Of a stretch of 64,000 bases of DNA, positions 1-8,543 are shown one piece after another (the stretch's first letter is position 1; every line of letters begins with the position of its first letter). This DNA is from Aphodosoma sp051870875 (GTDB lineage: Bacteria > Bacteroidota > Bacteroidia > Bacteroidales > Paludibacteraceae). Location: the NCBI GenBank assembly GCA_051870875.1, contig JBJECG010000065.1, forward strand, positions 13,625 to 77,624, written 5' to 3'. A program made the position numbers and the translations under genes. The notes under the pieces are model-generated. The model saw nothing but the letters and a program-made list of their open reading frames with translations, did not search any database and had not been told where the DNA came from.

Positions 1-1616
1 TTGAACAGATTTTCCGTACTTTGCTGTCGGTTTTCGACGTACATCCTGATATCGTCATAACCGTACCGTTCAACCCTATGGTCATAGTAGAACGCCAGAT
101 AATTACGTTTTTCATGTCCGAACTTCCACCGCACATTGGCACCGTATTTATGCTGGCGATCCTTGAATCCGAAACCATAATATCCGCCGAACGTGAAATT
201 ACCGGAAAATTTCCGGTTGCTTCGGAGCGGGAGCGTCAGGGTGTTGCCTTCATACTGATTGAAATGGTACAAATCCAACAGCGGCCCCACATCTATCATC
301 CATATATGCAGATGCTGGTTGAGCAATATGTCGACTATCCATTCGGCCATGCGTTTTATACGTGTCCGGTTAATCGTGTCTATACCCGCCCATATTGCCT
401 CCATGTCCTTTACCGCATCTTCGCAACTGTCTGAGAGATGGCTGACAGGGCGAAATGCCAGCGTATCCGCCAGCAGACTCGTGCCGAAATAATCGTACCG
501 GTTGCTGAGGACGGTGCTGACGGCTCCGGTTTTTACGGACGACGGTACAAGTTGCAAATCGAGGAACTGCTGTTCGTTTTTGGTATAAAACACAGAATCC
601 AACCTGTCGGCCGCAAACGAGCAGGAAAAATTGTGCAGGAAATTGACCGGTACGTAAGATGGTATGTGCCAGTCGATACCGGTAATAGCAGCCGTGGCAG
701 AGTCAACAGCCATAGTACCGCGGAAAAGCAGCCCTTCATCGCGTTTCGGCTTGAAAGAGATGAAATACTTTTTACCGGTGGAAGTCACCGTACTGTCGGA
801 AAAATATATATTGTAGTATGTACGCGCATTGGGGGCTGTAGGATTCAGGAAATTGGAGTTGAGAATGGTACTGTACGGACGGTATGGATCGATTTCAGGC
901 AGATAATTTTCCAATATCCTCCTCCAATTGCCGGTCTCTGTCACACTTACAGCATCTTCCATGACATCGGTAACTGAAGCGGATACAGAATCGGGATATA
1001 TTACAAGATGTTCGGTCTGCCGCATACCATACATTGGCAGCGTATAGTTGGTGTCCGTCTGCGCTATGGCACCGCTTTTCAGCTCGTTGAACAGACGGCG
1101 GCGGAACGTATGCCCCTTTACATTCGTCACATTGGCATACATCGTCCGCCGTCTCGAAGTGGTTATGCCCACAATATTGGCGGGATTGTTCTTATGACGG
1201 TTTTCCCGCACACGCCTGAGCAGGTCATATACGGCATCGTCTGTCCTCCTGACAACAACTATCTCGTCAAGCACCGACGACTCTTCCTGCATCAGCACCT
1301 CTATCACCTGATCCTTGCCGTAATCGAGGCGCACATTGCGCTTTCTGTACCCTATCACACTTACCGAAAGTACCTTTTGCGGTTCCGGACTACGCAGCAT
1401 AAAGAAACCGTCGGCATTTGTCGTTGTCCCGATTCGCGTACCGCGGAACCACACATGGGCAGCCTCAAGCGGAGTGGCATCTTCGGCCGACAGAATCTGA
1501 CCTATGACCACTATACCCTGAGCCGGCACCAACATCAGGGCCGACAGCAATAGCATAATTGTTAAAAACGCCTGTCTCAAAAGATATTTGCTTGTACGGG
1601 TAAACCTTACTGACAT
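1..1616 (-). CDS. DUF5686 / carboxypeptidase-regulatory-like outer-membrane protein, C-terminus cut by window edge
   Basis: The frame is open from an ATG at 1616 to the left edge, giving about 538 residues with no stop, so the C-terminal part lies outside the window. The start MSVRFTRTSKYLLRQAF leads into a hydrophobic signal segment ending near PAQG. Next comes a carboxypeptidase-regulatory-like (CarboxypepD_reg) beta domain, with the typical stretch EDATPLEAAHVWFRGTRIGT, at roughly residues 35-120. A DUF5686-type region follows, and the last visible residues look like beta-barrel strands. Family members are predicted outer-membrane proteins of unknown function. The start was chosen because it gives the signal peptide and sits 48 nt downstream of a TATCTTTG promoter element. 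The gene is divergent from the lipoprotein gene at 1929. Confidence 0.85.
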   Translation of the reverse strand, partial: MSVRFTRTSKYLLRQAFLTIMLLLSALMLVPAQGIVVIGQILSAEDATPLEAAHVWFRGTRIGTTTNADGFFMLRSPEPQKVLSVSVIGYRKRNVRLDYGKDQVIEVLMQEESSVLDEIVVVRRTDDAVYDLLRRVRENRHKNNPANIVGITTSRRRTMYANVTNVKGHTFRRRLFNELKSGAIAQTDTNYTLPMYGMRQTEHLVIYPDSVSASVTDVMEDAVSVTETGNWRRILENYLPEIDPYRPYSTILNSNFLNPTAPNARTYYNIYFSDSTVTSTGKKYFISFKPKRDEGLLFRGTMAVDSATAAITGIDWHIPSYVPVNFLHNFSCSFAADRLDSVFYTKNEQQFLDLQLVPSSVKTGAVSTVLSNRYDYFGTSLLADTLAFRPVSHLSDSCEDAVKDMEAIWAGIDTINRTRIKRMAEWIVDILLNQHLHIWMIDVGPLLDLYHFNQYEGNTLTLPLRSNRKFSGNFTFGGYYGFGFKDRQHKYGANVRWKFGHEKRNYLAFYYDHRVERYGYDDIRMYVENRQQSTENLF

Positions 1617-1663
1617 CACCGGATACATACGGAAATGCCGTAATACATGTGACGAATGCTTCG

Positions 1664-1671
1664 CAAAGATA
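1664..1671 (-). promoter_or_regulatory. Bacteroidota -7 promoter element TATCTTTG
   Basis: The minus strand reads TATCTTTG, matching TAnnTTTG, 48 nt before the start of the DUF5686 gene. No clear TTTG -33 box was found. The 200 bp between this and the opposite promoter at 1879 hold no gene that I can support. Confidence 0.6.
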
Positions 1672-1878
1672 CAATTTTTTTCTGAATGCACTTGAAATAG
1701 TTTTCCATATCGTTTCCCTGAACATTTGTCACAATACCATCTGTACCCACCTTTTTGAGAGAGGGAGTGGAGGACCGCAGCGACAGCCCGCCAGCATCAT
1801 TTGGAAAGAATATCCGGAAAAACGTCCGGCAACTGAAAATAGCACACTGTTCTGCTGTAAAACATGGCTGAAAAATCG

Positions 1879-1886
1879 TATATTTG
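1879..1886 (+). promoter_or_regulatory. Bacteroidota -7 promoter element TATATTTG
   Basis: TATATTTG matches TAnnTTTG and lies 43 nt before the ATG at 1929. An in-frame ATG at 1884 overlaps this element and therefore cannot be the translation start. Confidence 0.6.
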
Positions 1887-1928
1887 CCGTTCCGGAAAAG
1901 AGCCGGGCAAAATACAAAACACAGACAA

Positions 1929-2807
1929 ATGATAACGACCAAAACAATCTGCCCCACACTCTGTATGAGCGTAATGCTGGCTATAATTGCAACAGCGTGC
2001 AGCCGCACGCCCACGACAGTTGACCGCGGACTACGCTTTTGCGATGCCGTATGTGTGGCAGACGATACCATACTGATAACCAATTTCGGCAGCACGCGGC
2101 TCAATCCAGTGACCAGATCCGACTCATCCGGCTATATCATGCAACTGACCGGTGATGACCTGAGCACATGGTATCCGGCCGACGGCACCATGTCTGCTCC
2201 GAAAGGGATGGCCTTGACATCCGGTTACCTCTATGTGGCCGATGTCTGCAAAGTACACGCCATCAACCGCCGCAGTCACCACAAAACGGTCATTCCTCTT
2301 CCGCCGGGAAGTGACCTTGCCAACCACATGGCCGTGGTGGGCGACATGCTGCTGCTTTCCGTTACCGGCAACGGCAACATCCTCGCACTGGATCTCCGTG
2401 CAGACGGCAGTCCATCACAATCCGGCTTCCAGCTGCTGACAACTGTCCCCGGTGCCAACGGCCTATGCTACGCCGGCGGGCGGCTGTTCATAGCATCATG
2501 CAATCCGACAGGCAACCCCACCGGAGAAAACGTGATATACGTAATAGACGACTTCACAAACCCGCAAGCCCGCCCGTTCATATCACGATCCGGGCAGTAC
2601 GACGGCCTGACCGAATACAAAGGCCGGCTCTACTTCACCGACTGGAACGGAGGCCGCGTAGGACACGTTGCACTGACTGATACCACCGACATCAAACTGC
2701 TGGACATACGACCTGCAACACAACTTGCAGGCCCAGCCAAACTGGCAGTCTACAAAGACCGCCTCTATATACCCGACCTTCCGAACAGCCGCGTGATCAT
2801 ATATTGA
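1929..2807 (+). CDS. Beta-propeller (SMP-30/NHL-like) lipoprotein
   Basis: This is a 292-residue protein with a lipoprotein signal: a hydrophobic stretch followed by IIATAC, where Cys is the predicted lipidated residue. The mature part has repeated short beta-propeller-like blades such as GLCYAGGRLFIAS, GLTEYKGRLYFTD and KLAVYKDRLYIPD, as in SMP-30/gluconolaconase or NHL-type propellers. It is probably anchored in the outer membrane or faces the periplasm. No catalytic residues can be assigned, so its substrate is unknown. The ATG at 1929 is preferred to the in-frame ATG at 1884 because 1884 lies within the promoter. The gene ends 60 nt before the NagB-like/PIG-L fusion gene and may be read with it. 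Confidence 0.75.
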   Translation: MITTKTICPTLCMSVMLAIIATACSRTPTTVDRGLRFCDAVCVADDTILITNFGSTRLNPVTRSDSSGYIMQLTGDDLSTWYPADGTMSAPKGMALTSGYLYVADVCKVHAINRRSHHKTVIPLPPGSDLANHMAVVGDMLLLSVTGNGNILALDLRADGSPSQSGFQLLTTVPGANGLCYAGGRLFIASCNPTGNPTGENVIYVIDDFTNPQARPFISRSGQYDGLTEYKGRLYFTDWNGGRVGHVALTDTTDIKLLDIRPATQLAGPAKLAVYKDRLYIPDLPNSRVIIY

Positions 2808-2867
2808 ACGGAACTTACATAACGAATCCCAGCTCCGGAAAATACCGGACTACAATACAATCAAACA

Positions 2868-4862
2868 ATGAAAAACCATCTCAGCTCCTCCATCTCGCTG
2901 TATCAGATACCACGGAAACAGTACGCACCCGACACCGACTTCGACATGGCATCGCTCGCCAGATTCGAACACATCGGCACACATATAACACCCGATGCCT
3001 CGGAAGGCTCGCTTTCCGTGGCGCGCGAAATAGCCGGGCTTATCCGCAAACGTGCAGCCGAAGGACGGCAATGCGTACTCGGACTGGCAAACGGCAGGTC
3101 TCCAATGGAAGTATACGAAAATCTCGTCAGGATGCACCGCCACGAAGGTTTAAGTTTCGCCAACGTGGTAGTCTTCATGCTCTTTGAATACTACCCGCTC
3201 TCCGCAGAAAGCCGGTTTACCTGCCTCAATCAGATAAAAACACAACTGCTCGACCATATCGACATAAAACCCGGAAACATCTTTGCACCCGCGCCTGATG
3301 TTCCCCGCACCGAACTTTTTGCCCAATGCAGCCGATACGAACACCTTATCGACGACTACGGAGGCATAGATTACCAGATACTCGGCACAGGCGGCACAGG
3401 CAACATCGGATTCAACGAACCTGGATCGCTCGCCACGTCACATACACGTTTCATACTGCTCGACCCCCAATCACGCAAAGAAGCCGTACGACTGTTCGGC
3501 TCGGCCGACAACGTTCCGACAGGAGCCATCACCATGGGAGTCGGCACCATACTCAAGGCCAGGAGAATCGCACTGTTGGCGTGGGGCGAACAGAAAGCAG
3601 ACATAATATCCAGAGTAATAGAAGGAGAAGTGACTACCAAACTTCCTGCATCATTCCTGCAGATGCATCAGTCTGCCACCGTATACCTCGACCTCCAGTC
3701 GGCCGCACGCCTTACACGCATGGCATACCCGTGGCTCGTCACATCATGCGACTGGGAAACCGGCAATCTCATACGGCGTGCCATAGTGTGGCTCTGCCTG
3801 AAAACCGGGAAACCCGTCTTGAAACTTACCGACAAAGACTACAACGAAAACGGGCTGTCTGAACTGCTTGCCCGTTACGGCTCAGCCTACAATGTCAACA
3901 TCAAGGTATTCAACGACCTGCAGCACACCATCACAGGTTGGCCCGGAGGCAAGCCCAATGCCGATGATGCCGACCGTCCGGAACGGGCATTCCCCTTCCC
4001 AAAACGGGTGCTGGTATTCTCGCCACATCCCGACGATGATGTCATATCCATGGGCGGCACCATCAAACGCCTTGTCGACCAAGGGCATGAAGTGCATATA
4101 TGCTATCAGACATCGGGCAACATAGCCGTAATCGACGATGAAATAATACGGTTTCTCGACTTCACCGGCGGTTTTGCCGACATTTACAGCGAAGATGACC
4201 CTGCATTCGGCCTGATCGCCTCCCGTATATCAGCACTTCGCCAGTGGCTTTCCGCGGTAAAACATGAAGGAGAACCAGACACCATAGAAATCCGCCGTCT
4301 GAAAACACTCCTGCGCCGGGGAGAAGCACAGGCAGCCTGCCGACATATCGGCATCGGTGACAGTAATATACATTTTCTCAACATGCCGTTTTACGAGACA
4401 GGCACAATAAAAAAAGGAGATCTGACCGACAATGACATCAACCTTGTCACAAGTGTTATTGAATCACTGAAGCCGCACCAGATATATGTAGCCGGAGACC
4501 TGGCCGACCCTCACGGCACACACCGTGTATGCCTTGATGCCGTCCTGGCTGCCATAGACACGATAAAGCATACCGACTGGATGCAGCAATGCCGCGTATG
4601 GATGTACCGCGGAGCATGGATGGAATGGGAGATCGACCACATTCAGATGGCAGTGCCGCTTTCACCGGAAGAACTGCGGTTCAAGCGCAATGCAATCCTC
4701 AAACACCAGTCGCAGATGGAGAGCGCCCCATTCCTCGGCAATGACGAACGCCTGTTCTGGCAACGCTCCGAAGAGCGTAACCGCGCCACCGCCAGCCTCT
4801 ACCGCAATCTCGGCCTTGCCGAATACGAAGCGATCGAGGCTTTCGTCCGCTATCAGTTTTAA
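2868..4862 (+). CDS. NagB-like deaminase domain fused to PIG-L/LmbE deacetylase domain
   Basis: This is a 664-residue two-domain protein. Residues about 45-280 follow the glucosamine-6-phosphate deaminase (NagB) fold, with VLGLANGRSPMEVY, GFNEPGS and TMGVGTIL. Residues about 380-660 are a PIG-L/LmbE N-acetylglucosaminyl deacetylase domain with the zinc motif HPDDD and a downstream HGTHR. In the NagB part the catalytic positions known from E. coli NagB are changed: the NMDEY motif reads MLFEY (Asp72 to Phe), and GNDGHIAFNE reads GGTGNIGFNE (Asp141 to Thr, His143 to Asn), while the Glu is kept. As I recall, Bacteroidales homologues annotated as nagB share the fusion. Deaminase activity is doubtful; the PIG-L zinc motif is intact. 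There is no signal peptide, so it is cytosolic. Confidence 0.85.
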   Translation: MKNHLSSSISLYQIPRKQYAPDTDFDMASLARFEHIGTHITPDASEGSLSVAREIAGLIRKRAAEGRQCVLGLANGRSPMEVYENLVRMHRHEGLSFANVVVFMLFEYYPLSAESRFTCLNQIKTQLLDHIDIKPGNIFAPAPDVPRTELFAQCSRYEHLIDDYGGIDYQILGTGGTGNIGFNEPGSLATSHTRFILLDPQSRKEAVRLFGSADNVPTGAITMGVGTILKARRIALLAWGEQKADIISRVIEGEVTTKLPASFLQMHQSATVYLDLQSAARLTRMAYPWLVTSCDWETGNLIRRAIVWLCLKTGKPVLKLTDKDYNENGLSELLARYGSAYNVNIKVFNDLQHTITGWPGGKPNADDADRPERAFPFPKRVLVFSPHPDDDVISMGGTIKRLVDQGHEVHICYQTSGNIAVIDDEIIRFLDFTGGFADIYSEDDPAFGLIASRISALRQWLSAVKHEGEPDTIEIRRLKTLLRRGEAQAACRHIGIGDSNIHFLNMPFYETGTIKKGDLTDNDINLVTSVIESLKPHQIYVAGDLADPHGTHRVCLDAVLAAIDTIKHTDWMQQCRVWMYRGAWMEWEIDHIQMAVPLSPEELRFKRNAILKHQSQMESAPFLGNDERLFWQRSEERNRATASLYRNLGLAEYEAIEAFVRYQF

Positions 4863-5182
4863 CTCAGGAAAACGACAATCCATTCAAAGGATCTTTGACC
4901 TTTTCCGCGTTAAAAAGCCAACAAAACCCATCCATCAAAGCGATTCACAAAAATCAGTTGATGCCATTATATCCGAACAGTCACAATTTTCTGACTACAA
5001 CGAATTTTCGGGTTGATTTTTGCGAATTACCTGACACATAGTTTATTCCCGGGGACAATCATAGCATGAACCGTTCTCCTATAAGCATCAACTATCCGGT
5101 AAAAAGGAGCATTCCACCTGCAGTCTGCCAATCGCCCCCCCAAAAGAAATCAGTTAATGACCGACTGAAGTCAAAACAAGAA
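4863..5182. other. Intergenic region without recognisable gene
   Basis: These 320 bases follow the fusion gene. I see no conserved ORF, tRNA or clear promoter. The short ORFs here run out of the upstream coding frame and lack any family signature. Confidence 0.5.
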
Positions 5183-5225
5183 GCCGGCGATGTATCATCA
5201 GCAAACATTCAGATACATCGCCGGC
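5173..5225. terminator. Hairpin terminator between the 46-aa membrane ORF and the NagB-like gene
   Basis: A perfect 14-bp inverted repeat, GCCGGCGATGTATC (5183-5196) and its complement (5212-5225), has a 15-nt loop. On the minus strand it is followed by TTCTTGTTTT and on the plus strand by AATCTTTATT. It lies 8 nt beyond the stop of the small ORF at 5234, so it probably ends that transcript and may also stop plus-strand transcription. Confidence 0.7.
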
Positions 5226-5233
5226 AATCTTTA

Positions 5234-5374
5234 TTATGTCGTACCGCAACAGGGTTTCTTCATTATGGAGAAGATGGATATGGCTGATACGAAGTACAGT
5301 ACGATGAGCACATAGCACAGACCACAGTACCCAGACGGGCGGCCGCCCCAAAGCATGCCTATGACTGAGACCAT
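5234..5374 (-). CDS. Predicted 46-residue single-pass membrane protein, unrecognised
   Basis: This short ORF reads ATG to TAA and gives 46 residues. The N-terminus MVSVIGMLWGGRPSGYCGLC is glycine-rich with a CxxC-like pair (YCGLC). A strongly hydrophobic stretch follows (YVLIVLYFVSAISIFSIM), then a basic CC tail (KKPCCGTT). A purine-rich AAGGGTG stands about 11 nt before the ATG. The ORF stops just before a strong hairpin terminator. It lies 122 nt downstream of the POT transporter gene on the same strand, so it could be cotranscribed with it. An alternative frame across the same DNA runs through the terminator and lacks a membrane segment. No family was recognised; this is an inferred gene. 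Confidence 0.5.
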   Translation of the reverse strand: MVSVIGMLWGGRPSGYCGLCYVLIVLYFVSAISIFSIMKKPCCGTT

Positions 5375-5495
5375 ATGGTCATTTCACCCTTGGCTATAAC
5401 ATCATCTTAACAATCAGTCAGATTCTCATATGTTGTATGCCTGCCAACAAGAATATACAGTGTATGGCATCAGACACAATACAAATGCAAGACCG

Positions 5496-7049
5496 CTATT
5501 TCGTAACCCGTTCGAGCCATTTAACCATACCGAGCATCACACCCATAGATACAAGGCAAACGACTGCAAATACCGACCAGCACTCCCAAATAGGAAGTTT
5601 TGCATAAAGGATCGGGCCGATCCAAAGAAGAAGATTACCGAGAGCGGTAGCTCCAAGCCAAAGACCCTGACAAAGGCCAAGCATACTTTTCGGAGCAACT
5701 TTAGACACGAAAGAAAGTCCGAGAGGAGAGATGAAAAGCTCAGCGACAGTAAGGAAGAAATATGTGGCAATCAATACCCACCATCCTGCTTTGGCAGCAG
5801 ACTGCTCGTCAATAGGCATCGCTTTGAAATCATCTGCCGACGGATAGCCTTTAATCATGCTGAATCCGGCAAGGAACAGATATGCACATGCGGCAATGAA
5901 CATACCGACAGCAATTTTACGAGGAGTGGAAATCTCTTTGCCACGTTTGGTCAATGCGCCGAAAATCGCCATGATAATCGGGGTGAGAGTAATCACGAAG
6001 AACGGATTCACAGCCTGCCATATTTCAGGAGCAATGGCATCGGTTTTCACAAAGTCTTTCGCAAACAAAGAAAGAGACATTCCGTTCTGATGGAAAGAGA
6101 ACCAGAAAAAAATTGCAATACCGAGCACGGCAAACAAAGCATACATACGCTGTTTGATTTCGGTAGCCATGGCTTTCTTCTCTTCTGCTGTATATTGGGC
6201 AACGGCAACAGCCTCTTTCTTGGACGGGGTCGGGAAACCTTTCTTGTAAATCATGAAAATGGTAAGGGAAACAAGCATTGCAGCCACAGAAGCGATGAAA
6301 GAATAGTGAACACCTTCATTGAAAATCTTCAGATAAGTTTCGCAAGCCAGCATCATATTGGAAACATCTCCACCAGCAGCAGCCATCATTTTGGTCAGAT
6401 TGTCTAACTGACCAGCCTCTATTGTACCGTTTATAAATTTGTGACACAGTTCAGGAAGTCCTGCATCATAAACCAATTCGTTGGCTTTCAACCAAAAGCT
6501 ACGGAGCAACGGAGCAACGAACGGGGCAATAAGACCTCCGATGTTGATGAACACATAAAAAATCTGGAATCCCGGGTCACGTTTGCTTTTAGCAATACGG
6601 AGAGCCTCTTCGCCCTCTTTGGCAGCATCGGCTTCAAGATTATCATACATCTGACCCACAACAGCTTGAAGGTTACCTTTGAAAAGACCGTTACCAAAAG
6701 CAATCAGGAACAAAGCGATACATGTAACGGTAAGCAACCAAGAAGTATTGGCAGGAGTGGCAAGTACAGGAACAGAAAGAATAACATAACCTGCAGCCAT
6801 CACAATAAGACCTGTAGCGATTGTACCTTTATAGTTCTGCGTACGGTCAGCGATAAGACCACCCACCAGACTTAAAAGATAAATACCAGCATAAAAAAAC
6901 GAATAGATGATACCCGCCTTGTCACCATCCAGACCGAATTTTGAACATAGGAAAAGCACCAAAACAGCATTCATAATATAGTAGCCGAAACGCTCACCCA
7001 TATTACTGAGGGCCGCTGCAACAAGCCCTTTAGGATGTCCTTTAAACAT
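5496..7049 (-). CDS. POT/PTR family peptide MFS transporter
   Basis: This 517-residue polytopic membrane protein belongs to the proton-coupled oligopeptide transporter family, which imports di- and tripeptides across the inner membrane. The N-terminus carries the family segment NMGERFGYYIMNAVLVLF, and many hydrophobic helices follow to the C-terminus. In well-studied POT proteins the first helix has ExxERFxYY; here the first Glu is Asn (NMGER), which may alter proton coupling. The length is normal for the family. The gene starts 79 nt downstream of the acyltransferase stop and is followed by the 46-residue ORF. No TAnnTTTG promoter was found in the short upstream gap, so it may be read from the acyltransferase promoter. 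Confidence 0.9.
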   Translation of the reverse strand: MFKGHPKGLVAAALSNMGERFGYYIMNAVLVLFLCSKFGLDGDKAGIIYSFFYAGIYLLSLVGGLIADRTQNYKGTIATGLIVMAAGYVILSVPVLATPANTSWLLTVTCIALFLIAFGNGLFKGNLQAVVGQMYDNLEADAAKEGEEALRIAKSKRDPGFQIFYVFINIGGLIAPFVAPLLRSFWLKANELVYDAGLPELCHKFINGTIEAGQLDNLTKMMAAAGGDVSNMMLACETYLKIFNEGVHYSFIASVAAMLVSLTIFMIYKKGFPTPSKKEAVAVAQYTAEEKKAMATEIKQRMYALFAVLGIAIFFWFSFHQNGMSLSLFAKDFVKTDAIAPEIWQAVNPFFVITLTPIIMAIFGALTKRGKEISTPRKIAVGMFIAACAYLFLAGFSMIKGYPSADDFKAMPIDEQSAAKAGWWVLIATYFFLTVAELFISPLGLSFVSKVAPKSMLGLCQGLWLGATALGNLLLWIGPILYAKLPIWECWSVFAVVCLVSMGVMLGMVKWLERVTK

Positions 7050-7128
7050 ACGTTGATTGATTAGGTTTTAATTGTTTATAATAAATTCACTTGTTTCAGT
7101 TTGCTGTATTCCGCATCAAATGAAGGAT

Positions 7129-8280
7129 TCACTTCTTTGCTGCAAGATGGTTGACAAGGGGGTTGGCATACATTTCCAGCAGCTTGAGCCAGAGAAAATC
7201 ACGGTCGGCCGCAGGTTCCCGTACCAAATCGAGACGGCTGCGAAGATATTCTTCGGCCTTGCGGCGTGCTGGCTCCGGGTCGGCAAGAACGAAATGTTTG
7301 TCGCCGGTAAGCAAAGTGTATGCCACACGGTTTACGGGATAAATGACATAAGCCTGATGAATCTGCCTGTCGCACAACGCACATACGGCTGCAGCCTGTT
7401 CTTTGGCATGCGTTGATGCTGATGCTATGTCATCGAGGGAATGATTGACGGGCGTGGTGAATGTATAGTGAACCCGCCCCTTGAAACCGACTATACCGGT
7501 CCGCATGCTGACAAGGTCTTCGGCAGGAGTCTTTTTGTAGCCGGGGTTGTCGCGCCGGTGCTGGAACTCCAAAGCCTTGAGATAGTCGCACGGGTCATAT
7601 TCATACGATATTGCGACAGGCGTAATGTTGAGCGGACGTATCTTCGAGATGAAGTCACGTTCCCTGCCGCTGAGAGCGAACATCTTGATGAGGCTTTCCT
7701 GGGTCCGGTCGTCAGAATCCTTGGCCCGGCCTTCCCGCTGGGCAATCCAAACAGAAGCGTGCTTTACAGTCACGGCATGACGGATGTATGAGCTGAGCTG
7801 CACAAACGCCCGTGCCGTTTCCCCGGCCGGAAGCCCCCGGCGGACAATGAAACTCTTGTTCATCCGCACGAAATCGCAAATCCATGGCTTTGTCAGGAGA
7901 TTGTCGCCTATGGCTATTTCGGAGGTCTCGCGGTCATGGCGCAACATGATGAGCTGCAAGAATGTAGGATCCATCACTATATCGCGGTGGTTGCTCATGA
8001 ACACCGCAGGCCGGCCGGTAAGGTTTTCCAGCCCCGAGGCTGTGAGCGATGATGCAAGTTTATGAGTCACTTCCTCCAAGACCGGCAGAATGACGGTTTT
8101 CTGAAAATTGAATACCGTACCGAAACTTCCGGCTCCGGCCAAGACAGCGTTCAAATCAACTTGCGGAAAATATGATGCCATAAGCGAGCGGAACTCCGGT
8201 TCCGCAACCAGAGAGGCAAGGATACCGGGCATCTCGGCATCGGTATAAGGACGAATATCGTCAAAATCAATGTTATCCAT
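7129..8280 (-). CDS. PlsC/PlsB-like glycerolipid acyltransferase
   Basis: This 383-residue protein probably transfers an acyl chain to glycerol phosphate or lysophosphatidate at the inner face of the membrane. Motif I reads NHRDIVMD, one residue longer than the usual HxxxxD. Motif III is present as REGRAKD, and ISYEYDPCDYL follows. The start MDNIDFDDIRPY at 8280 is preferred to an in-frame ATG at 8319, because the family-like sequence begins there and CAGGTAG lies just upstream. The extra 13 residues of the longer version cannot be excluded. Its promoter is the TACCTTTG at 8434. Which lipid step it serves cannot be read from the sequence. Confidence 0.8.
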   Translation of the reverse strand: MDNIDFDDIRPYTDAEMPGILASLVAEPEFRSLMASYFPQVDLNAVLAGAGSFGTVFNFQKTVILPVLEEVTHKLASSLTASGLENLTGRPAVFMSNHRDIVMDPTFLQLIMLRHDRETSEIAIGDNLLTKPWICDFVRMNKSFIVRRGLPAGETARAFVQLSSYIRHAVTVKHASVWIAQREGRAKDSDDRTQESLIKMFALSGRERDFISKIRPLNITPVAISYEYDPCDYLKALEFQHRRDNPGYKKTPAEDLVSMRTGIVGFKGRVHYTFTTPVNHSLDDIASASTHAKEQAAAVCALCDRQIHQAYVIYPVNRVAYTLLTGDKHFVLADPEPARRKAEEYLRSRLDLVREPAADRDFLWLKLLEMYANPLVNHLAAKK

Positions 8281-8426
8281 AACTACCTGCAAATCGGTGA
8301 AATAGGTCTGCCATACCATGACAGGCTACATCAGGCACCCTACCGAAAAACCACCCGCCACAGGACAGCAGACGAGAACAAGGCCTCTTCTGCCGCACCG
8401 GCACAGCGATTACCGGCATACGGGCA

Positions 8427-8434
8427 CAAAGGTA
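8427..8434 (-). promoter_or_regulatory. Bacteroidota -7 promoter element TACCTTTG before the acyltransferase
   Basis: The minus strand reads TACCTTTG in the 260-bp gap between lolD and the acyltransferase gene, so the acyltransferase (and perhaps POT) has its own transcription start. Confidence 0.6.
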
Positions 8435-8543
8435 ACAAAAAAAAGGAATATCCGAAAATACGGCCAAATTCATTTTGAGGCCAATTTCTGCGGGTTACCG
8501 CACCGGAAGTCAAAGCGGTGTGTTCGTCCGATGCAGACAACCG

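Noticed and set aside
21..1553. Three successive plus-strand frames at the left edge
   Set aside because: The minus strand has one continuous frame to the edge with a signal peptide, a carboxypeptidase-regulatory-like domain and DUF5686 similarity.
5430..6407. Open frame of about 325 codons on the plus strand, antisense to the POT transporter
   Set aside because: It is highly charged and rich in His, Asn and Arg, as expected from the complement of membrane-helix codons; the POT gene is certain.
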